From: Burkholderiaceae bacterium
GTDB taxonomy: Bacteria > Pseudomonadota > Gammaproteobacteria > Burkholderiales > Burkholderiaceae_D
NCBI GenBank assembly: GCA_019752915.1
Contig: JAIELO010000251.1
Span: forward strand, 1 to 14,519
DNA: 14,519 nucleotides
Direction of reading: 5' to 3'
Within the stretch, counting starts at the first letter, position 1, and each line of letters opens with the position of its first letter. Position numbers and translations under genes: made by a program. Shown one piece after another: positions 7,487-13,609 of this stretch. The notes beneath the pieces were generated by a model, which ran no database searches, had not been told where the DNA came from, and worked only from the letters and a program-made list of their open reading frames with translations.

Positions 7487-8189
7487 TCACAACAAAAAAG
7501 ACAACTGCCATCGCAGCCAGCGCATACCACTGCACTGCGTAGCCCTGATTTTTCTCCACGCCCAGCGCCGGTGCCGGCCAGTCGCGCACCAGCTGCGCAT
7601 CATCGCCGCCCGGCAGCGCGGCCGCACTCTGCTCGACCACGAAGGGCTGCATGGTTAGACCGCTGTCACGTGCCAGCTGCAGCGGATCGAGATTCGACAC
7701 GATGGCGCCCGGCGTCAGCGGCACAGCGCCACCCAGTTGCAGCACATGCCCGGCATTCAGACGCGCCACCCCGTCCAGCGTCACCGTACCGGCCGGCGTA
7801 CTCACTGACGGCAAACGGGTACGCTGCGCCGCATCGCGTGCCACCCAGCCGCGCAGCACCAGCACATGCATGCCGGAACCAGCAAGTTTAAACGGCATCA
7901 GCACATAGAAACCGGCCCGGCCCTGATACGGACGGTTATCCAGATACAGTGGCCAGCCAGTGACGAATTCGCCACGCATCCGGACGCGGCGAAACTGCAC
8001 CGCCTCGGCAGCCAGCGCCGCGCCATCGAGCAGCAGCGGCGCGGCCTGCTGGCCTTGCGCCAGTTGACTCTGCATCACCTGCTTCTGGGTGGCTTTGCGT
8101 TGCTGCCAGTTCCCCAGCTGTATGCCCAGCGCCACCACCAGCACGGTGGCGATGAAAGGAATCAGCTTAAATCGGAAGCGAATACGCAT
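7455..8189 (-). CDS. SURF1 family cytochrome oxidase biogenesis protein
   Basis: 244 aa from ATG 8189. The SURF1 topology is clear: a first membrane helix at about 9-26 (IPFIATVLVVALGIQLGNWQ), the conserved GNWQQRKATQK, a large periplasmic domain with YLDNRPYQGRAGFYVLMPF (about 82-100) and VLVLRGWVARD (about 109-119), and a second helix near 222-238 (YAVQWYALAAMAVVFFVVNG). SURF1 helps place heme a/a3 into subunit I. The Shine-Dalgarno AGGAG lies at 8205-8201, 11 nt before the start. It is the first gene of the second oxidase block; upstream is the opposite-strand DUF2909 gene only 38 bp away, so a promoter for this block must lie within or beyond that gene unless transcription reads through from coxC. 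Confidence 0.93.
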   Translation of the reverse strand: MRIRFRFKLIPFIATVLVVALGIQLGNWQQRKATQKQVMQSQLAQGQQAAPLLLDGAALAAEAVQFRRVRMRGEFVTGWPLYLDNRPYQGRAGFYVLMPFKLAGSGMHVLVLRGWVARDAAQRTRLPSVSTPAGTVTLDGVARLNAGHVLQLGGAVPLTPGAIVSNLDPLQLARDSGLTMQPFVVEQSAAALPGGDDAQLVRDWPAPALGVEKNQGYAVQWYALAAMAVVFFVVNGCRRGKNSA

Positions 8190-8195
8190 TACAAT
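8167..8195 (+). promoter_or_regulatory. Candidate sigma70 promoter for the DUF2909 gene
   Basis: TTAAAT (8167-8172) and TACAAT (8190-8195) are separated by 17 bp. The -10 is a 5/6 match and the -35 only 3/6. It would start transcription near 8202, about 26 nt before the DUF2909 ATG. The -10 abuts the SURF1 start codon on the other strand, so transcription here would run against SURF1 initiation. Confidence 0.35.
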
Positions 8196-8227
8196 GATCT
8201 CTCCTATTCCCTCTGACTGCCGCCTAC

Positions 8228-8431
8228 ATGAAAATCGCCGTCGCCATCGCCTTCCTTCTGATCATCGGCAGCCTCGCGTCGGCCTTCTTTTTCCTGATGC
8301 GCGATAAGGGCAAGACGAATAATACCGTGCGCGCGCTGGCCGTGCGCGTGGGACTGTCGATCGCCCTATTCGCGGCCTTGCTGCTGGCGCACAAACTCGG
8401 TTACATCCAGCCCACCGGCATCCGCATGTAA
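8228..8431 (+). CDS. DUF2909 family twin-transmembrane protein
   Basis: 67 aa with two membrane helices, about 3-24 (AVAIAFLLIIGSLASAFFFL) and 40-56 (RVGLSIALFAALLLAHKLGY), joined by a short positively charged loop RDKGKTNNTVR; the C-terminus is PTGIRM. I recognise the DUF2909 'twin transmembrane protein' type often found near oxidase genes in betaproteobacteria. Function is unknown; an oxidase-related role is inferred from position only. It is the only plus-strand gene inside the 9-kb oxidase locus, 38 bp from the divergent SURF1 gene and followed by a strong hairpin terminator. No good Shine-Dalgarno precedes the ATG. Confidence 0.85.
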   Translation: MKIAVAIAFLLIIGSLASAFFFLMRDKGKTNNTVRALAVRVGLSIALFAALLLAHKLGYIQPTGIRM

Positions 8432-8443
8432 GCCCACTACCCG

Positions 8444-8509
8444 GCGCGCCACCGAATGGCGCGCTTAAAAAAACAGCCGCATCCGGGGTCTCCCGCATGC
8501 GGCTTTTTT
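8444..8509. terminator. Tandem hairpins forming a probably bidirectional intrinsic terminator
   Basis: The first dyad is GCGCGCC (8444-8450) and GGCGCGC (8458-8464) around a 7-nt loop. The second is AGCCGCAT (8475-8482) and ATGCGGCT (8497-8504), with an inner CGGG/CCCG pairing and a TCT-containing loop. The second is flanked by seven A (8467-8473) on the left and six T (8504-8509) on the right, so it has a U-tract whichever strand is transcribed. It can end DUF2909 transcription (plus) and coxBA...C transcription (minus). Confidence 0.85.
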
Positions 8510-8567
8510 GTGTGCGCATCTGCTGCACGGAGCGCCACAGCGATGACGCCGCGGCGCTGGTCCTGCT

Positions 8568-9428
8568 TTACAGCCAGTAAACCACCACGTACAGGCCCAG
8601 CCAGACCACGTCGACGAAGTGCCAGTACCATGCGGCGCCCTCGAAGGCAAAGTGATTATCCGGCGTGAAGTGGCCTTTCAGGACACGGAACAGCACCACC
8701 GACAGCATGATCGCGCCCATGGTCACGTGGAAGCCGTGGAAACCGGTCAGCATGAAGAAGGTCGAACCGTAGATACCCGAGGTCAGTTTCAGATTCAGTT
8801 CGGTGTAGGCGTGGTGATATTCATACGCCTGGAAGCCCATGAACACAGCACCCAGCAGCACGGTAGCGAACAGCCACAGGGCGGTCTGGGAACGGTGACC
8901 GGCGCGCAGCGCATGGTGCGACAGGGTCAGCGTCAGGCCCGAAGTCAGCAGCAATGCGGTGTTAATGGTCGGGATAGGGAATGGTCCCATGGTGTTGAAT
9001 GCCTGCACCGTACCGGCCGGACCGGTGTTACCCCAGTGCGGCACGAAGTCAGGCCACAGTACCTTGTGATCCAGATCGGCCAGCCACGGCATGGAGATCG
9101 AACGGGCATAGAACAGCGCGCCGAAGAAGGCCGCGAAGAACATCACTTCCGAGAAAATGAACCAGCCCATCGACCAGCGATACGAGTGATCGATACGCTG
9201 GCTATACTGCCCGCCTTCGGATTCGGCGATGGCGTCGCGGAACCAGAAGAACAGCACGGCGAGGAAACCGGCCAGGCCGACGTAATTCAGGGTCGGGCCC
9301 CACGATACATCATTCACCCAGGCCGACGCGCCGATCATGGTGGTCAGCAGCGAAATGCCCGCCAACAGTGGCCACCTGGAAGGACCAGGCACAAAATAGT
9401 ACGGTGCCGCAGCGTTATGTGAACTCAT
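8568..9428 (-). CDS. coxC: Cytochrome c oxidase subunit III
   Basis: 286 aa, the usual seven-helix subunit III. Conserved pieces are WFIFSEVMFFAAFFGALFYA (with Glu94), TLTLSHHAL, GFQAYEYHHA, TGFHGFHVTMG (228-238) and the C-terminal WYWHFVDVVWLGLYVVVYWL. Two ATGs compete: 9434 and 9428. The Shine-Dalgarno AGGGAG (9440-9435) touches the first but lies 6 nt before the second, so I chose 9428. It is the last structural gene of block 1, preceded by the DUF2970 gene with a 36-bp gap and followed by the hairpin terminator at 8444-8509. Confidence 0.96.
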   Translation of the reverse strand: MSSHNAAAPYYFVPGPSRWPLLAGISLLTTMIGASAWVNDVSWGPTLNYVGLAGFLAVLFFWFRDAIAESEGGQYSQRIDHSYRWSMGWFIFSEVMFFAAFFGALFYARSISMPWLADLDHKVLWPDFVPHWGNTGPAGTVQAFNTMGPFPIPTINTALLLTSGLTLTLSHHALRAGHRSQTALWLFATVLLGAVFMGFQAYEYHHAYTELNLKLTSGIYGSTFFMLTGFHGFHVTMGAIMLSVVLFRVLKGHFTPDNHFAFEGAAWYWHFVDVVWLGLYVVVYWL

Positions 9429-9434
9429 CTTCAT

Positions 9435-9440
9435 CTCCCT
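9435..9440 (-). promoter_or_regulatory. Ribosome binding site deciding the coxC start
   Basis: AGGGAG on the minus strand has zero spacing to the first ATG (9434) and 6 nt to the second (9428), which favours the second as the start. Confidence 0.7.
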
Positions 9441-9464
9441 TACTTTATTCGAGAATGCTACGTT

Positions 9465-9665
9465 TTATTTTAGAACCACATACTTGACGATGCTGATCAG
9501 GGTGCCGATGAAGCAGGCTACCGCCAGCAGTGCTGCAATGATGATATGCAGCGGATTAAGCTTTACTTCGTCGTGATCGAAGTCGCTTTTGCGGCGCAGG
9601 CCGAAAAACGACCAGATTACCGCTTTCAGCGAATACAGGAACGACGCCTGCGGTTTCTTCTCCAT
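9465..9665 (-). CDS. DUF2970 family small membrane protein
   Basis: 66 aa. The hydrophilic N-terminus (MEKKPQASFLYSLKAVIWSF) includes a semi-hydrophobic or amphipathic stretch. FGLRRKSDFDHDEVKLNPLH follows, then one clear membrane helix (about 43-64, IIIAALLAVACFIGTLISIV). I recognise this arrangement as DUF2970, commonly found between ctaG and coxC in betaproteobacteria. The function is unknown and a role in oxidase assembly or stability is inferred from conserved position. A GTG at 9671 is in frame, but AAGG spacing (about 8 nt) favours ATG 9665. It starts 12 nt after the ctaG stop. Confidence 0.88.
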   Translation of the reverse strand: MEKKPQASFLYSLKAVIWSFFGLRRKSDFDHDEVKLNPLHIIIAALLAVACFIGTLISIVKYVVLK

Positions 9666-9677
9666 CGTCACAACCTT

Positions 9678-10235
9678 TTACTGTGCTGCTGATTTTTCCA
9701 GTCCGCCCACTTCAAAGAAAGTGTAGGACAGCGTAATCGTCTTCACATCCTTCGGCAGCGCCGGATCGATGAAAAACACCACCGGCATCTGCCGTGCTTC
9801 GTTGGCCTGCAAGGTCTGCTGCTTGAAGCAGAAACACTCGACCTTTTTAAAGTGCGGCATGGCGTTCTGCGGCGCGTAACTCGGTATTGCCTGGGCGCTG
9901 ACGGGACGATTCAGGGTATTCACCACTTCATACGTCGCCGTCACCAGTTCGCCCGGATGCACCGTCATGCTGCGCGTCACGGGACGGAAACGCCAGGGTC
10001 CTTGCGCGTTGCCGTCAAACTCCACCACCACTTCGCGGCTCATGTCGATCTGAGTATTCACCGGCGCGCTCACCGTACCGTCTTTCTGCGTCAGCACATT
10101 GATGCCCAGTGCTTCACAGATCTGCCGGTAAAACGGGTTCAGCGCGTAGGCAAAACCGAACATCAGCACTGCCACAACGATCAGCTTGCCCAGCAAAGTA
10201 CGGTTCAGGCCACGGCCCGATGCATCGTCGCTCAC
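9678..10235 (-). CDS. ctaG: Cytochrome c oxidase assembly protein CtaG (Cox11 family)
   Basis: 185 aa. One N-terminal helix (about 15-34, LGKLIVVAVLMFGFAYALNP) is followed by a periplasmic immunoglobulin-like domain. The copper motif is FKKVECFCFKQQTL, with Cys134 and Cys136; the third conserved Cys (C40, in FYRQICEALG) lies just after the membrane helix. NEARQMPVVFFIDPAL and KTITLSYTFFEV near the end are typical of Cox11. Cox11 supplies copper to the CuB site of subunit I. The start is GTG; an in-frame TGA three codons upstream rules out anything earlier. It follows the 35-aa gene after a 1-nt gap, so translation is probably coupled. Confidence 0.95.
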   Translation of the reverse strand: MSDDASGRGLNRTLLGKLIVVAVLMFGFAYALNPFYRQICEALGINVLTQKDGTVSAPVNTQIDMSREVVVEFDGNAQGPWRFRPVTRSMTVHPGELVTATYEVVNTLNRPVSAQAIPSYAPQNAMPHFKKVECFCFKQQTLQANEARQMPVVFFIDPALPKDVKTITLSYTFFEVGGLEKSAAQ

Positions 10236-10236
10236 G

Positions 10237-10344
10237 TTAGCTCAGCCAGATGTGTTTGACATACACCGAGACGAAGAAGAACAGTGCCAGACCGGCCAGC
10301 ATCCAGCCGGTACGGGCATTGTTCGGTTGCTTTTTCGGCGTCAC
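10237..10344 (-). CDS. Cytochrome oxidase small assembly protein, 35 aa
   Basis: A very short gene fitted exactly between coxA (stop 2 nt before) and ctaG (start 1 nt after). The start is GTG at 10344, preceded by AGGTGA (10357-10352) with 7-nt spacing, the best Shine-Dalgarno in the locus. The product is a basic N-terminus (VTPKKQPNNARTG, initiator read as Met), a single membrane helix (about 14-29, WMLAGLALFFFVSVYV) and a short KHIWLS tail. Single-helix proteins of this kind between coxA and ctaG are annotated in Burkholderiales as cytochrome oxidase small assembly protein. The exact function is not established. A longer in-frame reading to 10431 would overlap coxA and lacks support. Confidence 0.85.
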   Translation of the reverse strand: MTPKKQPNNARTGWMLAGLALFFFVSVYVKHIWLS

Positions 10345-10346
10345 GA

Positions 10347-11936
10347 TTACTTCACCTGTGGTGGGGTTTCGAAGGTGTGGAACGGTGCCGGCGATGGCAC
10401 AGTCCACTCCAGACCTTCGGCAGCTTCCCAAGGTTTGGCTTCGGCTTTCTTACCGCCACGGATGGTTGGCAGCACCACGAAGAACAGGAAGAATGCCTGC
10501 GACAGACCGAAACCGAAGGCACCGATGGTGGCGATCGAATTGAAGTCGGTGAACTGCGCCGAGTAATCGGCGTAGCGGCGCGGCATACCTGCCAGACCCA
10601 GGAAGTGCATCGGGAAGAAGGTAATGTTAAAGGTGATCAGCGAAGCCCAGAAGTGGAACTTGCCCATGCCTTCGTTGTACATGAAGCCAGTCCATTTCGG
10701 CGACCAGTAGTAGAAACCGGCGAACAGGGCAAACAGCGAACCGGCCACCAGCACGTAGTGGAAGTGCGCCACCACGTAGTAGGTATCCTGCAGCTGGATG
10801 TCGATCGGGGTCACAGCCAGAATCAGGCCGGTGAAGCCACCGATGGTGAACACGAAGATGAAGCCGACCGCGAACAGCATCGGGGTTTCGAAGGTCATCG
10901 AACCCTTCCACATGGTGGCAACCCAGTTAAACACTTTCACGCCCGTTGGTACGGCGATCAGCATGGTGGCGTACATGAAGAACAGCTGCGAGGTCACCGG
11001 CATACCGGTGGTGAACATGTGGTGCGCCCAGACGATGAAGGACAGAATCGCGATCGAGGCAGTGGCGTAGACCATCGAAGCGTAACCGAACAGCTGCTTG
11101 CGGGCGAACGCTGGCAGAATCTGCGAGACGATACCGAAGGCCGGCAGAATCATGATGTACACCTCCGGGTGACCGAAGAACCAGAAGATGTGCTGGTACA
11201 TCACCGGGTCACCGCCGCCAGCGGCGTTGAAGAACGAGGTACCGAAGTGACGGTCGGTCAGGGTCATGGTGATCGCGCCTGCCAGAACCGGCATCACAGC
11301 GATCAGCAGGTAGGCGGTGATCAGCCAGGTCCAGCAGAACATCGGCATTTTCATCAGGGTCATGCCGGGAGCGCGCATGTTCAGGATGGTAACGATGATG
11401 TTAATCGAACCCATGATCGAGGACGCGCCCATCAGGTGCATGGCGAAAATACCCATGTCCATGCCGATACCCATCTGGCTCGACAGCGGTGCGTACAGCG
11501 TCCAGCCGGCAGCAGTCGCGCCGCCCGGTACGAAGAACGACGACGCCAGCAGCAGTGCGGCCGGTGGCAGCAGCCAGAACGAGAAGTTGTTCATGCGGGC
11601 AAACGCCATGTCGGATGCGCCGATCTGCAGCGGAATCATCCAGTTAGCGAAGCCGACGAAGGCTGGCATGATGGCGCCGAACACCATCACCAGACCGTGC
11701 ATGGTGGTCAGCTGGTTGAAGAACTCCGGCTGGAAGTATTGCAGGCCCGGCTTAAACAGCTCGGTACGGATCATCAGGGCCAGTACGCCGCCCGACATCA
11801 GCATAATCAGCGAGAACCACAGGTACAGGGTACCGATGTCTTTGTGATTGGTGGCAAACAGCCAGCGCGCCAGACCATGCGGATGGTCGTGTGCGTGGTC
11901 GTGATCGTGCGCGTGATCTACAGTGCTAGTGCTCAT
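10347..11936 (-). CDS. coxA: Cytochrome c oxidase subunit I (aa3-type)
   Basis: 529 aa, twelve-helix heme-copper oxidase catalytic subunit, A-family. Heme a ligands are His80 (TTMHG) and His393; heme a3 is bound by His391 (AHFHY). CuB ligands are His256 in GHPEVY and His305/His306 (WAHHMF), with the cross-linked Tyr at 260. The proton-pathway residues Asp109 ([12 protein letters not shown]), Glu258 and Lys334 (TGVKVFNW) are present, so the D and K channels look complete. The N-terminus carries an alternating His run at positions 8, 10, 12, 14, 16, 18 and 20. AGGAG (11949-11945) lies 8 nt before the ATG. It follows coxB after 15 nt. The ctaD name is equivalent. Confidence 0.97.
   Translation of the reverse strand: MSTSTVDHAHDHDHAHDHPHGLARWLFATNHKDIGTLYLWFSLIMLMSGGVLALMIRTELFKPGLQYFQPEFFNQLTTMHGLVMVFGAIMPAFVGFANWMIPLQIGASDMAFARMNNFSFWLLPPAALLLASSFFVPGGATAAGWTLYAPLSSQMGIGMDMGIFAMHLMGASSIMGSINIIVTILNMRAPGMTLMKMPMFCWTWLITAYLLIAVMPVLAGAITMTLTDRHFGTSFFNAAGGGDPVMYQHIFWFFGHPEVYIMILPAFGIVSQILPAFARKQLFGYASMVYATASIAILSFIVWAHHMFTTGMPVTSQLFFMYATMLIAVPTGVKVFNWVATMWKGSMTFETPMLFAVGFIFVFTIGGFTGLILAVTPIDIQLQDTYYVVAHFHYVLVAGSLFALFAGFYYWSPKWTGFMYNEGMGKFHFWASLITFNITFFPMHFLGLAGMPRRYADYSAQFTDFNSIATIGAFGFGLSQAFFLFFVVLPTIRGGKKAEAKPWEAAEGLEWTVPSPAPFHTFETPPQVK
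10352..10357 (-). promoter_or_regulatory. Strong ribosome binding site for the 35-aa assembly gene
   Basis: AGGTGA on the minus strand, inside the last codons of coxA, lies 7 nt before a GTG. It identifies the start of a gene too short for routine calling. Confidence 0.75.
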
Positions 11937-11951
11937 TTGTAACGCTCCTGA

Positions 11952-13178
11952 TTACTTACGTGCAGCCACAACTTCGGCTGGTTGAACGATGTTTTCGGCG
12001 GCCTTGTTCGACCAGCTATTACGGGTATAGGTAATGACTGCTGCGATATCCGTATCCGACAGTTGCTTCCACGCCGGCATTTCGGTGGCATATTTACCGC
12101 TCTTCTTACCGTGCAACAGCACGTCGATCTGTTCGGCTTTCGGACCGGTCACGACTGGCGAGCCATCGAGCGGCGCAAAGGTCGCAGCGACGCCCTTACC
12201 GTTCGCCTGGTGGCAAGCCACGCAGTTGGCGGCATACACTTTTTCGCCCTTGGTTTTCAGTTCATCGATGGTCCAGGTCTTGCTCGGATCGTCCGCCAGT
12301 GCGGCCATTTCCTTCTTCTTGGCAGCGACCCAGGCGCTGTAGTCGGCATCGCTGACCACGCGCACTACGATAGGCATGAAGGCGTGTTCCTTGCCACACA
12401 GTTCCGAGCAGTAACCGCGGAAGGTGCCGGTATGTTCGGCTTTGAACCAGGTGTCGCGCACGAAACCGGGAATCGCATCCTGTTTCACGCCAAAGGCCGG
12501 AATCGACCACGAGTGGATCACGTCATTGGCGGTGGTGACCAGACGGATTTTCTTATTGACCGGCACGACCACTTCCTGATCGACTTCCATCAGGTAGTTA
12601 TCGCCGCGTTTTTCGGTTGCTTCGAAGCCGGGCGCGCCCACTTGAGCGCGTGGCGTGGACAGGTTGGACAGGAAGGCAATCCCTTCGCCCTCACCCTTCA
12701 GGTAGTCGTAACCCCATTTCCACTGCATGCCGGTGACCTTGATGGTGATATCGGCATTCGAGGTGTCTTTCATGCCGACCACGGTGCGCGTGGCTGGCAG
12801 CGCCATCCCGATCACGATCAGGAAAGGCACCACGGTCCAGGCGATTTCCACGGCGGTGGATTCATGGAAGCTGGCAGGTTTGTGACCGAGCGACTTACGG
12901 TGTTTGAAGATCGAGTAGAACATCACGCCGAACACAGCGACGAAGATGACCAGACAGACCATCATCATCCACGTGTGCAGGCTGTAGATCTCCGATGCAA
13001 TCTGGGTTGCTGGCGGCTGCAGATTCAGCTCGCCGGCGACAGGGCCGCCAGTACCGCCGGTTGCCGACGTGTACGTGCCAGTCGCGCTCACCGCCGCGTC
13101 TGCCGCCCACGCTGGGATGTTCGCTGCCATCACTGACAGCCCGAGCATCAACGATTGAAGTCGTTTCGCATGTTTCAT
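11952..13178 (-). CDS. coxB: Cytochrome c oxidase subunit II with C-terminal cytochrome c domain
   Basis: 408 aa. A signal peptide (1 to about 26, cleavage likely after IPAWA or AWAA) is followed by a Gly/Thr-rich linker, two membrane helices (about 66-90 and 112-130) and the CuA cupredoxin domain. CuA ligands are His222 (VIHSW), Cys257, Glu259, Cys261, His265 and Met268 (GYCSELCGKEHAFMP). After a linker the C-terminal cytochrome c domain has CVACH (C319, C322, H323) and probable axial Met367 in TEMPAW. This is the caa3-like subunit II common in betaproteobacteria. A GTG at 13193 would add five residues, but GGGGAAA (13187-13181) lies ideally before ATG 13178, so I chose that start. It is the first gene of the coxBA...C operon, behind a leader of about 310 nt. 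Confidence 0.96.
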   Translation of the reverse strand: MKHAKRLQSLMLGLSVMAANIPAWAADAAVSATGTYTSATGGTGGPVAGELNLQPPATQIASEIYSLHTWMMMVCLVIFVAVFGVMFYSIFKHRKSLGHKPASFHESTAVEIAWTVVPFLIVIGMALPATRTVVGMKDTSNADITIKVTGMQWKWGYDYLKGEGEGIAFLSNLSTPRAQVGAPGFEATEKRGDNYLMEVDQEVVVPVNKKIRLVTTANDVIHSWSIPAFGVKQDAIPGFVRDTWFKAEHTGTFRGYCSELCGKEHAFMPIVVRVVSDADYSAWVAAKKKEMAALADDPSKTWTIDELKTKGEKVYAANCVACHQANGKGVAATFAPLDGSPVVTGPKAEQIDVLLHGKKSGKYATEMPAWKQLSDTDIAAVITYTRNSWSNKAAENIVQPAEVVAARK

Positions 13179-13490
13179 GTTTTCCCCAACCACCCAAGAA
13201 ATTAAAAATTTATATTTTTTTAACGACTCCGGATTTCGGTGAACTGAACCGGCGCCGCTCCTTAAACAACCACAGGCCCCATGCCAGTGTTGCCGGGAAA
13301 CATACCGACACCAGCCCGGCGGGGCCTTACGGACCTCTTCACTGCCCCCGGATGCTGCCTGAGGACAATAAAAAAGCCCGATTCTGCTTAATTCAACTGC
13401 TCGTTCGTGCTCGCTGCGATCCGCCGCCGGCCGAGGCTGCCTGTTTATAGCCGATTCTGGCTGGCAGCTTGGTCCAAGGGCAAATTTTGT
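13179..13490 (-). ncRNA. Long structured 5' leader of coxB (candidate attenuator or small RNA)
   Basis: No gene was found here. If the promoter at 13497-13525 is used, coxB has a leader of about 312 nt. Near its 5' end (13468 to 13436) GCTGCC-AGCC pairs with GGCT...GGCAGC, a nested hairpin with a 7-nt bulge. A near copy of its centre recurs at 13388-13375 (AGCAGAATCGGGCT) directly before six U (13375-13370), a weak terminator-like element with only a 4-bp AAGC/GCTT stem. CAGGCAGC occurs twice (13443-13436 and 13361-13354), so GCTGCC could pair with either copy. The last 50 nt before coxB are very AT-rich and could hold a second promoter, but no good -35 was seen. A short RNA of about 120 nt ending at the U-run, or attenuation, are possible readings; both are inference. 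Confidence 0.35.
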
Positions 13491-13496
13491 TGGCCG

Positions 13497-13525
13497 ATTA
13501 TATATAAGTAGATCACCACGCTCAA
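13497..13525 (-). promoter_or_regulatory. Candidate sigma70 promoter of the coxB operon
   Basis: On the minus strand TTGAGC (13525-13520) and TATAAT (13502-13497) are separated by exactly 17 bp. The -10 is a perfect consensus and the -35 matches at 4 of 6. Predicted start of transcription is near 13490. It is the best promoter-like sequence I noticed in the window, and it lies between bioC and coxB. Confidence 0.7.
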
Positions 13526-13528
13526 GAA

Positions 13529-13546
13529 ATAATCTAAATCAAGATT
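13529..13546. promoter_or_regulatory. Dyad / FNR-like site just upstream of the coxB -35
   Basis: AATCT-N6-AGATT (13531-13546) is a perfect 5-bp dyad 5 bp upstream of the -35 hexamer. Overlapping it on the minus strand, TTGAT-TTAG-ATTAT (13542-13529) matches the FNR/ANR consensus TTGAT-N4-ATCAA fully in the first half and 3 of 5 in the second, centred about 45 bp before the predicted start. That position suits an activator. The identity of any binding protein is inference. Confidence 0.3.
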
Positions 13547-13560
13547 TCGACTTGCTAGCC

Positions 13561-13609
13561 TTACCACACTTATCAGGGAAAACACCTACCTAGGCGGTTT
13601 TCGTGGTAA
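13561..13609. repeat. Interrupted inverted repeat spanning the bioC stop codon
   Basis: Outer arms TTACCAC (13561-13567) and GTGGTAA (13603-13609) and inner arms GAAAAC (13578-13583) and GTTTTC (13597-13602) are both perfect. The right-hand arms are contiguous while the left-hand ones are separated by 10 nt, giving a 13-bp stem with a one-sided bulge. The bioC TAG lies in the loop. There is no U-run after it in the minus direction, so it is not a classic intrinsic terminator, although it may stabilise or end the bioC transcript. Confidence 0.55.

Noticed and set aside
6887..7891. 334-codon plus-strand frame across the CxxxC gene and SURF1
   Set aside because: It runs antisense across two recognised genes, and its translation is rich in Arg, His, Pro and Ala with no domain.
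8456..8668. Small plus-strand frame over the terminator and the end of coxC
   Set aside because: It is built from the hairpin repeats and antisense coxC, with no start signal.
10284..11942. 552-codon plus-strand open frame opposite coxA
   Set aside because: It is antisense to coxA, whose translation carries every heme and copper ligand. The product is a His/Gln/Arg-rich low-complexity sequence typical of a shadow of a GC-rich gene.
11982..13136. 384-codon plus-strand open frame opposite coxB
   Set aside because: Shadow of coxB, whose CuA and heme c motifs are unambiguous; no recognisable domain in the antisense reading.
13194..13240. AT-rich stretch right before coxB as its main promoter
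   Set aside because: A TATAAA is present on the minus strand, but no acceptable -35 lies 16-18 bp upstream. The TTGAGC-N17-TATAAT at 13525-13497 is much better.
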